This document shows, piece after piece, positions 24,701-39,700 of a stretch of DNA of 64,000 nucleotides (positions are counted from its first letter, which is position 1; each line of letters starts with the position of its first letter). The stretch spans positions 14,976,545 to 15,040,544 of the forward strand of contig NC_135775.1 of NCBI RefSeq assembly GCF_028453695.1, in the 5' to 3' direction. Source of the DNA: Augochlora pura (taxonomy: Eukaryota > Arthropoda > Insecta > Hymenoptera > Halictidae). Both the position numbers and the translations under genes were made by a program. Below the pieces are notes generated by a model. It did no database searches. It was not told the DNA's origin and worked only from the letters and a program-made list of their open reading frames with translations.

Positions 24701-27700
24701 TCATCCGAATTTGTTTTGACTCGAGCTACAATATTATAGATTAAAATATATAAGATATAATTTTAAAGAAAATGAAGGTATCCTTGAATTTTTGGAATAA
24801 AGATAGTTGATCAAAAACTGATTAACAATTGTCCTGAACACTTTTTCTCAGACTATCAGAAGTGCTCGAAAAATTGTGACAATAGTTACGTGGAACACCC
24901 TGTGTGTTAGTGTATCACTAATTTAAATTAATTAACCAGCTTGTCACTAGTTTACGAAATAGTAACAATTACTCTACGTATAAAACAGTGTATCATTAGT
25001 TTAAAAAATATTAACTATTATTTGTATCACTAACTCATAATCGAATAACTGTATCTAGATAGTGTATAGTATACCCTATTATACGAAATAGTGTATAGTG
25101 TACCCTATTATACCAAATAGTATCTAGTATACCCTAGTATATACATAGTATATAGTATACCCTAGTATATACATAGTATATAGTATACCCTCAATTAAAA
25201 TAATAGTAACTACTCTACGATTAAACAGCGACAAGAATTTTAGTTTCGGATATAAAATTAAATTGACTAGTCGCATTTGAACGAGATATTTATAAAACTA
25301 TTTCCGCCCGAATCGCCGGTCCGAAATAAAATGACGTTGAAAATATTTAATCTTTCGGAAAGAGAAACGGAGGGGCATTTTCAGTTAATGTTTCGAGAAA
25401 ATGAAATCGCGGCACAACAGTTTCGCTGGTCAGACGTAATTCGTGCTTGTTATCTTCGCAGCAATGCGACTGATACTGGCTACGACAAACTCGGCAGAAA
25501 CTTTATAACACCGTGCAACGCATTCGAAATTCCTCGCCCGAACTACATATTTTATCGGGTAACGAGTTTGAATTTCAGACTTCATTAAACGAAATTTATG
25601 CGTTTGTTTGACCAGTGGCGAGCACCAGATAACGTCGCGTCGCACGGACCGTGAAAATAACAATCCATCACAATAGGAGCGTTGTTATTATATCGCACCG
25701 CGTAGTGCAAAGTATGTCCGCGCGCCGGCTTTAAAACTCCTATCAAAATGGTATTTTTGTCAGAGAAATGAAAATTGTTCTAGTTAAATTAATTTATTAG
25801 AAAAACATTTTGGTCGAGTTAACCGATTTCATTTGTATAATTCGGATAGTTATTTATCTATCGTGACATTTCAGTTTTGTGATTTTCTCACGCACCTGCT
25901 TAATAACGCAACTCTGCTATATTACTATTTTGTGAGAATAATTAGGTTTTCCTATAACTTTGAATGCCTCTCTGTAAAATTTTATAGCAATATTTAGAAA
26001 TTTATTAGACGAAAACTGAATATAATAGAGTTAAATAAGAAACATTGTTTCTCACTGCACAACAAAAATTTGTTGAAAATACTGCATTATTGCAAAATGA
26101 CCGCGCAGAAGATTCTACGGTTTTTGAACATCATTTAGTTCTCGCGTGATAAATTCCTAAATCCGATTTATGTACCCCTTCCAGAACAGTACTTTTAATT
26201 AAAAACTATTCTCTCGTTGGTAATGCAAAGATATCCGGCGACCAAATGCCTATGGACCTCTTCCAAGGCCAATACCGAGTTCTTCTCAACTTCTTCCGGC
26301 GGCACGGTCATGTGGTGGGACATTAGGTTCATGAATACACCCATCAGCGTTATGGTTATGGATTTGGACAATCCGAAGCGAGGCAACAAATTCAAGGCAG
26401 TCGGCGTCACGGCGCTGAACTACGAGCATACGATGAGCAATAAATTTTTAGTCGGATTGGTAAACGGCCTGGTCTTCAACATCAACAGGAAAAATGTTTC
26501 ACCCGATGAGCAGTTTACGATGAAGTTTGAATGCTATGCCGGGGCTGTGCACGCTTTAGACAGAAATCCGTTCGTGCCGAAGAATTTCCTATCGATAGGC
26601 GACTGGTCGGCTAAAATATGGTCGGACGACACGAGGGAAGGCTTTCTGCTCAATACCCGGTAACATTTTTATCAACTTCTCATTTTTACCTTCACGATTG
26701 TCCGTTCTCATTAATATTTCTTATATTGTCTTAGTATATTCCTTGTTCTGTCTTATACAAATTGTTTATTCTGAATTGGATAAATAATATAATCGAAAAT
26801 TTATTTTTTTGAATTATTTGATAGAAATTAAATTAGAAATTAGATAACAAATATACTTGCAATGTATTTCTACGAATTATTTGATAGAAATTAGAAAAAT
26901 TTCTGTCAACAGCAACTATTGTTTGTGCTGCAAGTAAGATAGTTCTTCCACTGATTTTTAACAATATGCGCACACTATTGTATTTGAATATTTAACATGT
27001 ATCGTAAAAGTATTTTACTTAAGGATATTATGAAATCAATTCGACATAATTTTATAACATGTGACTCAGTTTCTTACTACTTTTACCTTTATTTAATTAC
27101 GAATATAAGAATTAGCATTTTGGTTGGTCTGACAATTTTTTAATTTATTTATAAAATTAAAAATCTCATGTCTCAAAATATATTTATGTAGACAAAGCTT
27201 AGTTTTAGAAAAATTATTAATTAGTAAAACTGTAGGTACGAGTGACAAGAATTAATTTCGTATACGTAAAAGTGCACTTTGTTACATAGAATGGAAATAC
27301 AATAAATCCAAAAAATTATTTTAAATTTACAGGTGAAATGACTTTGTGTGCAAGGGGTGAATATGCAACACACTATCCCACAAAGCACATATATTTGTAA
27401 AGTCCAAGAAATATTATAGTATTTTTCTAGATTTTTTAAAAACGTGACTTCGAACCCGTATTTAGAAAATAAGAATATGTTTATAATTTTCAACGTTGTA
27501 AAGACAACTTTTTAATCACATCGAAATTTATTTAGGAAAATATATTCTTTCCATGTACAACGAAAAAAGTGCATCTCGATGCAACCAATAGTTTTCGAAA
27601 TGAAAATTCCTAAGTACCACCATTTTCGCAAAAATGAGCAAAACTTGTAGATTCTAGAGGCCTGTGTTTTTTTAAACAAATTCAGTTGTATTACAGAATA

Positions 27701-30700
27701 TTTTATTGTCGCAATATTTCAGTTTGAACAATATCCCATACATGGAGGGGAAAAGAGTGATCGATTGGCGTCGAGTGACCCTTGAATGAGAGGTCACTTT
27801 AATTTTATGAAATTTTTATAGTTGTTAGCAGTCAGAGCGTTAAAAGGACTAACGAGTTTTTCTTGGAGTATGAGAAACGTTTGAAAAATTCTTCCTGCGT
27901 GAAATAAAAATAATTTTTACAATGCGCGTGTTACAAGAGAAAGATTGCTATGATATTTTGAACAGTGAGCAGAAAGTGAGCTTGACTGGCGGCTGTTGGA
28001 GCAGATCTAGGGGTTCGATATTTTTCACCACGAATAAACATGGCCTGCTGGAAGCGTATGATATTCTGACGGGCATACGTAACCCATTGGCTTCGATTCA
28101 CGTCTGCAGCGATAGCCTCACCGCGATCAGCTCGAACGATGAAGGCGAATTGATTGCTGTCGGCAGCTCGAATGGTTCGGTTTATGTTTTGGAATGTCTT
28201 GAAGGTCTCACCTCGTTCAGCAGAGAAGACAAAGGTCGCTTACTTGCTGTGAGTACATTTTACAAATTTATACTTTTCTATAAAAATCGTTTCAACCAAG
28301 CTAATTATATAGAAATTCGAATTTAAAAAGTTCTACACCATTTTTCCTCAGCGTCTGGCACACTTTTTACCAATTGTTTCAATAATGCTACTAGAAATCT
28401 GAAGGATTGAATATTTTCAACGTTTTTTGTTTTACAAGTTACAATTAAATCGTTCTATCTATAATGTAAATTGTAGGGGTTAAAGGGAGAGCTCTTCAAA
28501 CTAATTAACAAATGTTGGGCACTTATTAACCATTAATACGTAAACACATTCATCTAAACATATTTTCTCAAAAATATATTTCAATAAAAATGATACATTG
28601 TCATATAATTAACTGTCTCTCCACAAAGTAAAATGTGTGGCACTTCCTGTCGTGTGTTACAAAATATATTCCTGGATCAATTTGTCGAGTTATCCTCTAA
28701 ACGATAAAATATGGATCTATATTTTTCATACATCGATACGAAAATAACGATGTAACTTTAATAACATTAAAATTGTATAACATTAAGATAACTTTATTAT
28801 GATATAAATGTAATAATAAAACATTATACGATATTACTTATTAACACATATTCGTCCGCATCCAAAAAAAAACAACAGCCAAATGACGAAAATTTATCAT
28901 TTGTATACTACTGAAAATAATTGATTCTCGTTCCTTTAATTCTGTATAAATAAAATTCTAATTTTTACCACACAGAGATCATTTTAACCAAAGCTATAAT
29001 GATAGCCTATAATTATGCTATAATTATAACCATCACTGAAAAATATATGATTTCTAACAAGCTTTTATGTAGACTATATCATTTCTACGGATAGTGTCAA
29101 AAAATGCATTTTGTGAATGGCGGTGCAAAGAATCACAGGACAAATATGTGTTAAAGTATGACACAACTGCGATAAATGATATTGAGCAGAAATAGGGCGT
29201 GATTTGCTTCGAATTCGACTAACTATTTTACCGATGTTCAAGTGGCAGTCTTAACGACTGAATGATCGAGCTAGATCAAAAAGGTAATGCCTCCTTGCGG
29301 TGCTTCTCTGGTATCGCGAGATTAGTTTCACCGGCGAAAAATTTAATCGGGAGACTTCAAAGAGCGAGGCATCCCGAGCATTTACAGGGAAATCGATTCC
29401 CGGCGAGTTCTCGGAATGTTCAAGACCGTGTTTACGTTCTTCCACAGTACATGGAGGGGGGCAGCAGATTCGAGAGGGTGTTGGATAACCGGCTGAAGGA
29501 AATACGGTTGTATCGTAGCACGATCGACGAGGGACCGGCCGAACCTGTGGGGAAGCCGAAAGCGAAGATCAAAGCGAAGGAGGAACCGAAGGCGAAGAAG
29601 AAGACCGAGGATACAAAGAAGAAATCGAAGGAGGACAAGAAGCTGAAGAGGGTTAGGTCGAAGAGGAAGGAGTCCGCTCTGGTCGATGTCGATCTAATCG
29701 AGGCGCAGAAACGCTATTTTGAAATTATCGAAGCGGTGAGTCACACGAAAATCACAACGTTGATCTATTTATAATCGATCTATAGCGTATCCTAACATAG
29801 ATAGTGGACGATATTGTATTTTTAGCTTTTCCAACGTAATAGGAATGAAAAACGTCACCAATTTTATACCCATTGCATTTGAAAAATTTATTTGGCATAT
29901 AATAACTTTTATTAATATTCGGACACCTTTCAAAACAGAATAATTATTCTAAATCACTTGAATTTGTTTTTTAAATGACGGAAATGGTAGTCTACTAGAA
30001 GATTATTGGAATGCTTTTTAATTATTCTAATGCTTGGAATGACAAAATAAAATAGAAACAAACATTTTTTAATTTTTGTATCTGAAAATTTTATCGAGAT
30101 CGGTTGACTTTTTGTCACCAGATGTAAACAATTAACTCATTGCACAACAATTTTCTTTACAACTATGATTATTAGCTCTTATTCGTGCTTAATAATTTCC
30201 CTAATAGACCGAGATAGTTTTTGTTTCTCGCATGTCTGCATCTCATTTAATTCGTATATTTTAATAACAGGAAAGTCAAATTTATTTTCGATTTAGAAGA
30301 AACGAATGATATTCGTATTTAGTAGATTATATCTGACATTTTTACGAGTGTGACTCGTTGTTCCAGTCCAAGGGGTTAAAGATTATGGAAATTGCAGTTT
30401 TCCTCCGATTTTTAACACTTTGGACCTAATAATAACCATCAGAAATCTGTGGTCTTTGAAATCTTTTAACGCTTGTAACTTGACTCCGATTTTAATCAAA
30501 TTTTCAGCACGGAAAGGTGAAAAACAAGAGTTATCTATTTTGTTTTGTCATTCCAAGTAAAAGTAAAATTCAAGAAAAGTATTCTAGTTATCGTCTAGTA
30601 AATTAATACTATCAACTAAAGAAAAATGCAAGTGATTCAGTTCCGTTTTAAAACAGTTATTTTGTTTTAAAAATTGATCGGATATTAATCAAAGTCACTG

Positions 30701-33700
30701 TACCTACTAATGTGCATATATAATACAGTAATTGATACAACCGGGATGAGGCTAATTTTACACATAAATAGTGTAAAATAATGTAAAATTTTACACATGA
30801 TTTACATATAAATCATTTAAGGCTCCGTTTTCGAGAAAAATTAGGTTTAAAAAAAAGTACTACTGAATACTTAAATTGACACGTCTGGCCATGACATAGC
30901 AATTCTACTTTTTGCGATACTACACTCTGCGCGAACTCGACGCTTGTTCCAACACAATTTTTTCGAAAACAAAGCCTTCAATGAAAAAATGTTATTTTCT
31001 TTTTCGACTTATTGTTGCATGTAGAATGTTCCCTCTTCCGACTGCGCCACCAGTTACTTAACACTGTGGCTATGCATATGTTTTATTACAATATACTAAA
31101 ATTTGAATTGACATAATCAATTAATAAATAAAAGATTTCGAATGTTTAACCCTCGTACAGCCGACACTGGTACACCGTTGACTCGGAACTTGGAAATATG
31201 TTGATTGAATTTCACATTCAAAGAAACTCCTCTTTTGCTTGTATTGTAAAGATCATTATATAGAAATTGGATGTGAAACAAGTATACTAAAAATTTAACT
31301 TTGGGTCAAAATCGACGCACCATTCATTTACGTAGGTTATTCGAGGGTTAATTACAAATTTTAACAAAGAAATAATTTTTGCTATACGTTTCTATTAGTT
31401 TTATAATACACGACTAATTTTATGATACCTATATCAACTAATATTATGACTAGACTGCGATAACTCTATCTCTATGCAAAATAAACATTTCATTCCACAA
31501 TTATATAAAGCTTTTCTTTACGTTTTCTAGAATCGATTTGAAAAAATTTTACGTAGCAGAAATTTATAGAATTACTCATTATTGGCAAGGCACTCTACAA
31601 AATTTCCCAACTGAAAAATATAGTGACACATGGTTAAATTATACGAAAACCGAATGAATAAATTTACACGGTTCAGTCTCATTATTTTCTTGCCAGTTCT
31701 ATAATTTTAGCACGGAATGATAGCTTAAAATTAGATCACATACGTTTACATATTAGTTCAAATCAGAATACGTTCATCAATATGTCTATAGTATCAATTA
31801 TTTATTAATTAATTCAGAAATACCTTAAATTCATCCGAGTTACATCTTGTGTAGATTCATTTTAATCAGACGAATCTCAGCTATCTATTGATGCTGCAAC
31901 TGCAGATTTAAAGCGATAAATACGGAAAATTAAATTTTCTTTATCGTACGCTTACTTCCTTGCAGCCGTCAAAGTCCCTTTTCAATTATGAATAAATATA
32001 CCGGTTTCTTTATAAACGAAATAATCGTAGAAATAACTTGATTTCTAAAGAACCCTCTCTGGCGTATTGTCAAATACATCTACTTCAAAGAACGGTATTC
32101 ACTTAATTAAAAGTCCCGTCCGTTAGGTTTGCAATTTCTTTTGCATTTCCGTACAACAGGTTGGTGAAGCCAGTCCCGTATACTATAATTAACGTCATAA
32201 TATAATAATTAACTTTAGATTTATGGAATAAGAGATATTCAATTTCTCTGTTCGAATTCAATTAACTACTTATTGATAAAAATTAAACATATACAGAACG
32301 GAAACTCTTAAAAAAGCATGGAAATTATTTCATTATTTTAATACTGAATTTGCGATATTTTCTGTAATGTTTATGGAAAAGTTTAAAGAAATACTGAAAG
32401 AATGAAGGTCAATATTCAGTAAAATAAATCGTTCTAGGTAAGATATCACAATGATAATTGTAACGGTAAAAAGTATTAACATTATGGGAAAACAAAGCGT
32501 TTTCATTTGAATTTTTGTTTCTATAGTAACTGAACCTATTATTCATATTTTTAAGAAGGAGAAATGTAAATATAAAATTTTGTTAAAGTAGTCATATCTA
32601 ATATGAACTGTTAAGTGACTAATTGCTATATTAAATTTCATCTATAAAATATATGGAATTATACTAATTATTACATTTGTATTTTGCAAAATTATTAAGG
32701 CTAGGTATACAAGGAGGCAGCACTTTCATCTATAAAATATATGGAACTAGCAAACCTGGCGAACTCCGTTTCGCCACCAGATGGCATCGTTTTTTGTAAC
32801 ATTTCGTTTGGGGATTAAAAGATGAAGAAAAGTTATTTTTTTTGTTTTATAAACCATATTGGTTTGTAGTACATGCTATGTATCAGAGATGGCGCTGTAT
32901 GTGAAAAATGATTTTCCCTGTTTTCCTGCTTTTCTGTTGAAATTTTTCCAGAATTTTGTTTGCTATAAACCTCACGGAGCCCGAGACCTTTCCAACGAAT
33001 GCAAAACCGTGGAAATCGGTTCGTGCGTTCTGGAGTTATAGCGTCAGGAAGGAAAACTCGACTTATTTTTATATAATAGATTATACTAATTATTACATTT
33101 GCATTTTGCAAAATTATTAAGGCTTGGTATCCAAGGAGGCAGCACGGTAACTAGTTCCAGAACATTTTTTCTTTCTCCTAATATTCAAAGATTTAATATT
33201 TGTTTCGTGGGAAAATTAATACCGGTAACAGAAACTTTGAAATTTATCTTTTTCTAAGACCTTAAGAACGGTTAATTAAAAAAGTTGTTTAAGTTGTTTT
33301 TAGTAGCGCTGACTCCTGAAGTCTGTTAAAAGGGCACGGTAATTGGCTCCACTGTCCTAGGACAACGTACATCTCGTCGGCAGGTTACTTCAATTTATGG
33401 TAGCTACTTGCAACTTGCTACTTTTACGCTACCTGCGCCACTGCGCGCTACGCGTGTAAACCTTCATCTCTTTTCATCTTGCCCCTAGCCAATCAGCTCC
33501 TAGATATTTGTTTTCCAAAAACATAAAGCTAAGTAACAATTCTTTTTCCATCTTAATTTTTGATATTTATCTTTGCTCTAATCTCTAGTCTGACTGTCTG
33601 AATTCAACTATCCATCACCGATCGATTATAAATATTCTCACAATAAAATCTCGTATAATTATCTGTAAATATTCGTAAAAAAGAAGAAACTAGTATTAGT

Positions 33701-36700
33701 TTGTCTTTAAGTGGAGGAACAGCGATACCAAGCTCCGAGAGATTCTTCAAAACGCAGCGTTCTGGTAACGGGTGCCGATGTGAGTCACTTAAACACACCT
33801 TCTAAAACGACACAGTAAAGGAGAAAGTGTCCCGTACGTTTACATTTACATGCTAACCCCCGAATCGACGTAAATTTAACCGTATACTGCTGTAGCGTAT
33901 CCTAGCGCCTGCATATCGGCGAAAGGATTCGCGACCTGCGAACCGCAGGAGGTGATGTTTGAATATACCGACGATCAGCAGCTGAAACTTCACTTTTTCG
34001 AGCAGGAGACTGAGAAAATGGTGGATATCGATCCGGAGGACAAGGCGGCGGTTCAATCGTTGCTGGATATGCGAGTGGTGATGAAATCGGAAGACCCGTC
34101 CGAGGAAGAGGAGGAGGACGATGTGCCGAAAGTCAGGAGCCAGAAGTCCATCCGGATGAGAAAGATGCCGAGGCGACAGAGGAAAACCAGTTTGACGATT
34201 GCCGAATCGGACTTGTTGATAGAGCCCATCATGGCCGACGATAAGGCCGGTCACAGAGGCAAGGGAGGAAGGCGTCAGTCGATCTTGAAGACTTGCCCGA
34301 TGGAAGTCTGCAAGCCGGAAATTTGTTGCAAGGACGTAATGGGTAAGACTGTTTCTGGTCGAAAGTTTGCGGAAAATCGCGTTTTATTCGATGAAATGCA
34401 ATTTCCTTTCGTGCCTGTTTCCGCCATCTTTCTTCCTACCTCCCCTCGCATTTCCTTCGACCTCTTCCACGTTTCGATCCGCGACGCCCACCGACGCGAA
34501 ATCTTTATTCCGCGCGGGGAATCGGAAGCAGCTGGAACTTCTCCGAGCGGACGACTTATTTTGTCCGATCGCCGATGAATGGCAGCCACTTCGAGCGGCA
34601 ACCTTTTCAGCAGAACCGATCGGTTTTTCGAGAACTCGATTCGTCGAAATTATATTTCCCACTCGGTCCCCGTCGTTCTCTAATTCTTAATGGAAGCGTC
34701 GCAGTGTTCTTCTTTTTTTTTCCTCGCGAGGATTTCTCGCGCGAAGTTCCTCGCAGGAGAAAACAAGGACTTAGAAGACGGATTACAGAGCCGATGGGCT
34801 TGTAAATCACTGAAGTTTCTTTGTTAACTAGCAATCGGCTTCTTCTTATTGCTGGATGGACGCCGCGGAGCTGGTAGACCCTGTTGAACGTATTTAAAGG
34901 GGGAAGCAATTTTACAGAAACTTTTTTAATAACGTAGATCTAGGAAGATTTGATTCCTTTGGTGTCTATTTATTTGAATTGCTTTAGTTTCTTAGCGATT
35001 TTATTGGTGGGGATGTGACAGACTATTTCTTACTCGATAATTCGAATTTAGTGATTGTTATCCTACATAGAAAACAGAATACAAAGTGACTTTTGCAAAG
35101 TCACGAAGGTCTTCACGTATGCCAAATGTAGAGAAAAAGAACCAAGGCTTTTGGACATTCTGTGAAGTAACAATTAATTATTTAAAATTACACGGAAAGT
35201 AGAATTTTTTAAAAAAGTATCAGAGGTACCTGAAACATTATGCGCGAATAATTCCAGATTTAAAATTCACTGAATGTAGGATCTTTAAAAAAGAACCAAA
35301 GGCTTCAGACACTTTACTTTATAGGAAATCTAACCAGCTTACTATACGCGTATAAAAATGAACGAAAACTCACTATGACATCGTAATAAATTCAGTGTAC
35401 TTCAAGAAGCATCTTCCCTCTTAACGCTATACTTATCGAGGAGTAAAAATTGATTGACTCGCGTTGCTCCATAAAAACCAAAAGATCCAATTCTTATTAG
35501 AAGTTATCTTGAAATTAAGTCGATCATTTCTCATGAAAGAATGTATGCAATCTAACAGTTGCATAAAATTGTAAAATGAAATCTATATGGTGTTTGCAAT
35601 TGTAAAATGAGAAAGCGTTCATTCGACCGCGATAGATTCAGCGTTAACGAATGTTGTACCTGTAGTTCGATCGCGCACAAACGTCCCCGAATCGCGCAAA
35701 CTATTGGCGTTCCTTTCAAGTGTTCGAGGCAGATTTATCGGGGATCGAAACGGCCGCGACAGACGAATTATGTGGGCGGGAATAAAAATGTTCAAATAAG
35801 TCATTATGGGATCAAGGGCTCTCGATACGACGCACAGAAGCGAGTGGTTCTCACGAGTTTAAGTGAAGTCTCTCCGAAGCGCAGCTACTCGCGGAGAGTC
35901 GGAAATAAAACAGGAACACTTGAAGTGTCACTCGAGGCCCGCATATAGCTTCTTTGCTATTCAATAATTTCCGCGGAATTTCGAAAAGTGGTTCCAAGCT
36001 GGAGGAGACGACGACGACGACGACGACGACGACGGGATACGAATGTAGGTTACAAACCTTGCACCGTGATCCTTGGCCTTTATTCTATCCCGCATCGATC
36101 GTCCCGGGATCTGTGCCAGCGTTCCTCGAATTTAATGCCGAATTTATCGTTCCCTGTCCCAGTGATTGCTTCCTTATCGCCGCGGAACGATTTTTGTTGC
36201 CGCGAAAAATCACTTAAAATCGATATCTGATCGTTCAAATCGACGATCCGTCGATCGCCGCTGATCGACGATCGAATCGATCGGTCGAAACAATTACACG
36301 GTAAAGATCTTTCGAAAACACTCTGGAATTGTTGACTTCGATCGGCGCAGTTCCGCTTTGCTCTGATTTATCGGAGTCGTTCATGAAGATAATTAAATTT
36401 TATTCACATGGGAAATCGGGCGGAGGCCCGATTTCGATATGTTTTTAATGTTATTCGATGTTCCAGGAAAATATTTGACGTTCTCGTATTTTATATTCCA
36501 CATTTGTTATGTGCCTTGAATAAATCCCTTTTTTTTTTTAAATAGCTCGCGGAATATTCTGCTTCGAAACACACGATTTTTGCAATTGACAAACTTTTAA
36601 GCGTTCATCGTTTATTCCAGAGAATTGTTTTACCTCTTTGATAACGGTGAATACAATGACGTATGTTGCGTCAAAAGTGTGTCAAAATTTTAGCTGATTT

Positions 36701-39700
36701 GTTCTCGTACGTCAAGGATAATGCGAAACGATTGATAATTTGATTCGCACTGTAAGATGTATTAATTTACACTTTTCGCTGTTTTTATTATGTGTGTCTG
36801 AGGTAAACAATTTATTCAATCGTGTCCTGCGGAAGAGCCTCTCTAATTATCGGTATAATAGGTTCATTGTTGCGAGGATTTAGTTACTAGGAATAAGTAT
36901 ACTTGCGAAAAATAATAAATCAAATAGGGTGATTTTGTAACAATAACTCCTAAACTAACACATCTTCGTTTGAACAGTTTAAAATCTAAACTAAATGAAA
37001 TCCAAGATTTATTATTATATAACTACTAAGCAACTTTTAACAATTTTTCATACACGAGAATGGAAAAGAAAACGACATATTCTGTGTAAAGTCAAATTTT
37101 TTTTAAAGCAGTTTACTCAGAAAGTTGTTCAAACAAGAGTTACTCATTAATTATATTACAACAAGCTGCAGTAAAAATAAAGAACTTTCTAATGTTTATA
37201 TAAAATTGATATCAATGTAAATTAAAACGATCCTAGAAGTAGTATAGAAAAAATCAGGAGAATATTTCTTGGTACTCTTTTCCAACGGCTCTTTAACAAT
37301 TTTATACTATTCTTCCAATGGCACACGATAGAAGAAACGCATTAATTTATTCCATTCGACGACAACAAATGAGTATATTTTACAAAAACAATGGATAGGT
37401 TTACGAATTACATTCCGCGATGCAAAGCTTTTCAGACCTTGCACTTTGAATTTTTGAGTTGCCTCCTGCGAATCGAACACAGTGCGTGCGCCTCTGCGAA
37501 AATAAGTGCACGAAGTTATGGCGGTACGAAATGGTTATTCGAAACATGGAACAAAATGGTGAAACAAGATAATTTATAGAGTTGGGGTGGTCGGTGGTAA
37601 AGTTCGAGTCGCGCGCGCTGAATTTATTTCCATATCGGTGACGGGAAACGCGGCAAAAGCGATTTCTGCATTCTAATCACGCGAACTGCGAGCGGATCTG
37701 GATCTAGAGATCGAAGCACCACATTGTTCGAGCACCCGGATACTCTTCTTCACGGTTTCTCCTCGGCAATGTGAAATCACAGTCGCAACCTAGCGTCCCT
37801 AGCCTTCTTTCCCCACCTCGTCGTCCCCCTTCCCCCCATCGTCTTCTGCTTCTGCTTCTTTCGCCGTTTTATTTTTCGCCGCGAATTAATTCGAGATTAT
37901 GTAAATGGGGATATCGGAAGGAGCTGGGAATTGTAAGGAACAGTCGAGAGCGGTCGAGTGAGTTTCACGATTACAAATTAGAACGGAATTCATTAGTGTC
38001 AGGGCCGTAGAAAGATCGCGTGCAGCGAATATTTTGTTTCGCGTTTGCCGGGGTCCACGCTGGGGGCCATCGCTACGGTAAACCTGTTAATTAATCCGAT
38101 GAATAGGTTCTTTCCGAAATTAACGAGTGTTATAAGACGTTCAATGGATTCTGCGGCGGACTACCTAATTTCGCGATTTCTAACGCCCCGAATTCGACGA
38201 AATCGTTTTGACGGGAGCAGCTACTGTTTGGTGTGGAAATTAATTAGCCAGAATCGAGTGAAATTGTAATCACTCTTCTGACGTGTTTTATATTATGCAA
38301 TATCTTAGAGCGCATGCTAAATGATTTCACGAGCTTGCAAGATAATTATATCTTCTGGTGAAGATATTTATATATATTTAATGATTTATGTATCTATTTA
38401 TTGTCGTATTTGTTTAATAGCGATGTAGGGTTATATGCAGCTGTGGTATGTGCAACAGATTCTATATTAAATTATTTGCATTAAACACTCTATGCTTCGT
38501 CTTAACCTGGGTTTTTTCTAAGTGGGACATAACGTTTGCTACGTATTTGTAACTATCCAAGCATTCTTTGATAGTATTGGGTATTTTTAGAGCAGCTACT
38601 GATGAGTTATTTTAGCTGTGTAAAAATACAACGAAGTTGGTAAAGAGTATACATTTGATATACACTCGAGGAAAACGTATTTAAAGTTTTCTTGTATTGT
38701 TTAGATCTAAATCACGCTTAGAGCTAATCTGTTAGTCGATGACTATACGTAGAGGATCGACTCTATAGATCTCTAGAGACCCTATACGAGTCGACTTATA
38801 GGATACGTATATGTGACTATGTATAGAGGAATTTCTATTATTAAAAAAGGGCTTTAATTTCTCTATTATTAAAAAAGTGTTTCATCCATTTTCATACCCT
38901 TTGCATTATGTCGCATCCCATGCTTCCGCACATTTTGGAGATCATATAAGTCGTTTATTTCGAAAGCGACCAATGTAAGTCCGTTTGACACTTTTTGATG
39001 TTGACTACAATATACAACGCGTCTATTATTCACTTAATAATTGCTATTAATAACTTCAATATAAATCGTAAATTTAAATATTTAAACACACTTAAGCAGT
39101 GTGACACATTCGTATTATATACGCATTTTTCTTATATTCTTTTTGAGACGTAAGCTCTTAACTATCTCTATTTCAATAGGAATGGACTCGTGTCCTTTTC
39201 AATACAGACAACAAATACTCTCGGAATAAATGAAACAAAAATAAAATGATTTTGTAAAGATTCTCAGCTAGAGAACCCCGTTAAAATCAAACTGTTGCGC
39301 GTTCCAGAGAGACGAAAGCACCGACCACTGAAGAAGAAAATATCGGTGGAGGAGTTGAAGCCGCCGAAGATACTAATGACGCCGTTCGTGATTCAAAGCA
39401 AAAGCTACCAAACGCTGTCCGATTTCACGGACCAATTCGAGAAGCCTACGCAGGAGCTGAGACGGAAGATCCTGAAGCAACGTCTCTTGCCACCGAACGT
39501 ACTGAAGACGGAGCTGGCGCAAGCCAAGTCAGCTATCCGTAGGTGGCAAGAGGAGATCATAGCCGGGAAGCTCAGCTTCCGGGCGGTGCAGAGCACGATC
39601 AGCCTGAAATCGCTGATGAGCACAGTTAGCGCGGTGGACCAAGGATCCAGCGATCAGGTGTTGAAGAAGACGTCCGAGCAACCGGAGTCGAGGTCTCACT

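Larger units (their letters stand above)
34343..39307. other. Intron 9 of DNAI2 gene A, with GC-rich islands
   Basis: The longest intron (4965 bp). GC-rich patches at about 34400-34900, 35600-36350 and 37590-38270 show overlapping open frames of up to 113 codons without domains. No nested gene could be supported. Confidence 0.5.

Noticed and set aside
33952..34578. Reading the 208-codon frame as a separate gene
   Set aside because: Its first 131 codons are exon 9 of the dynein gene; the rest lies beyond the gtaaga donor at 34343 and is intron read-through.
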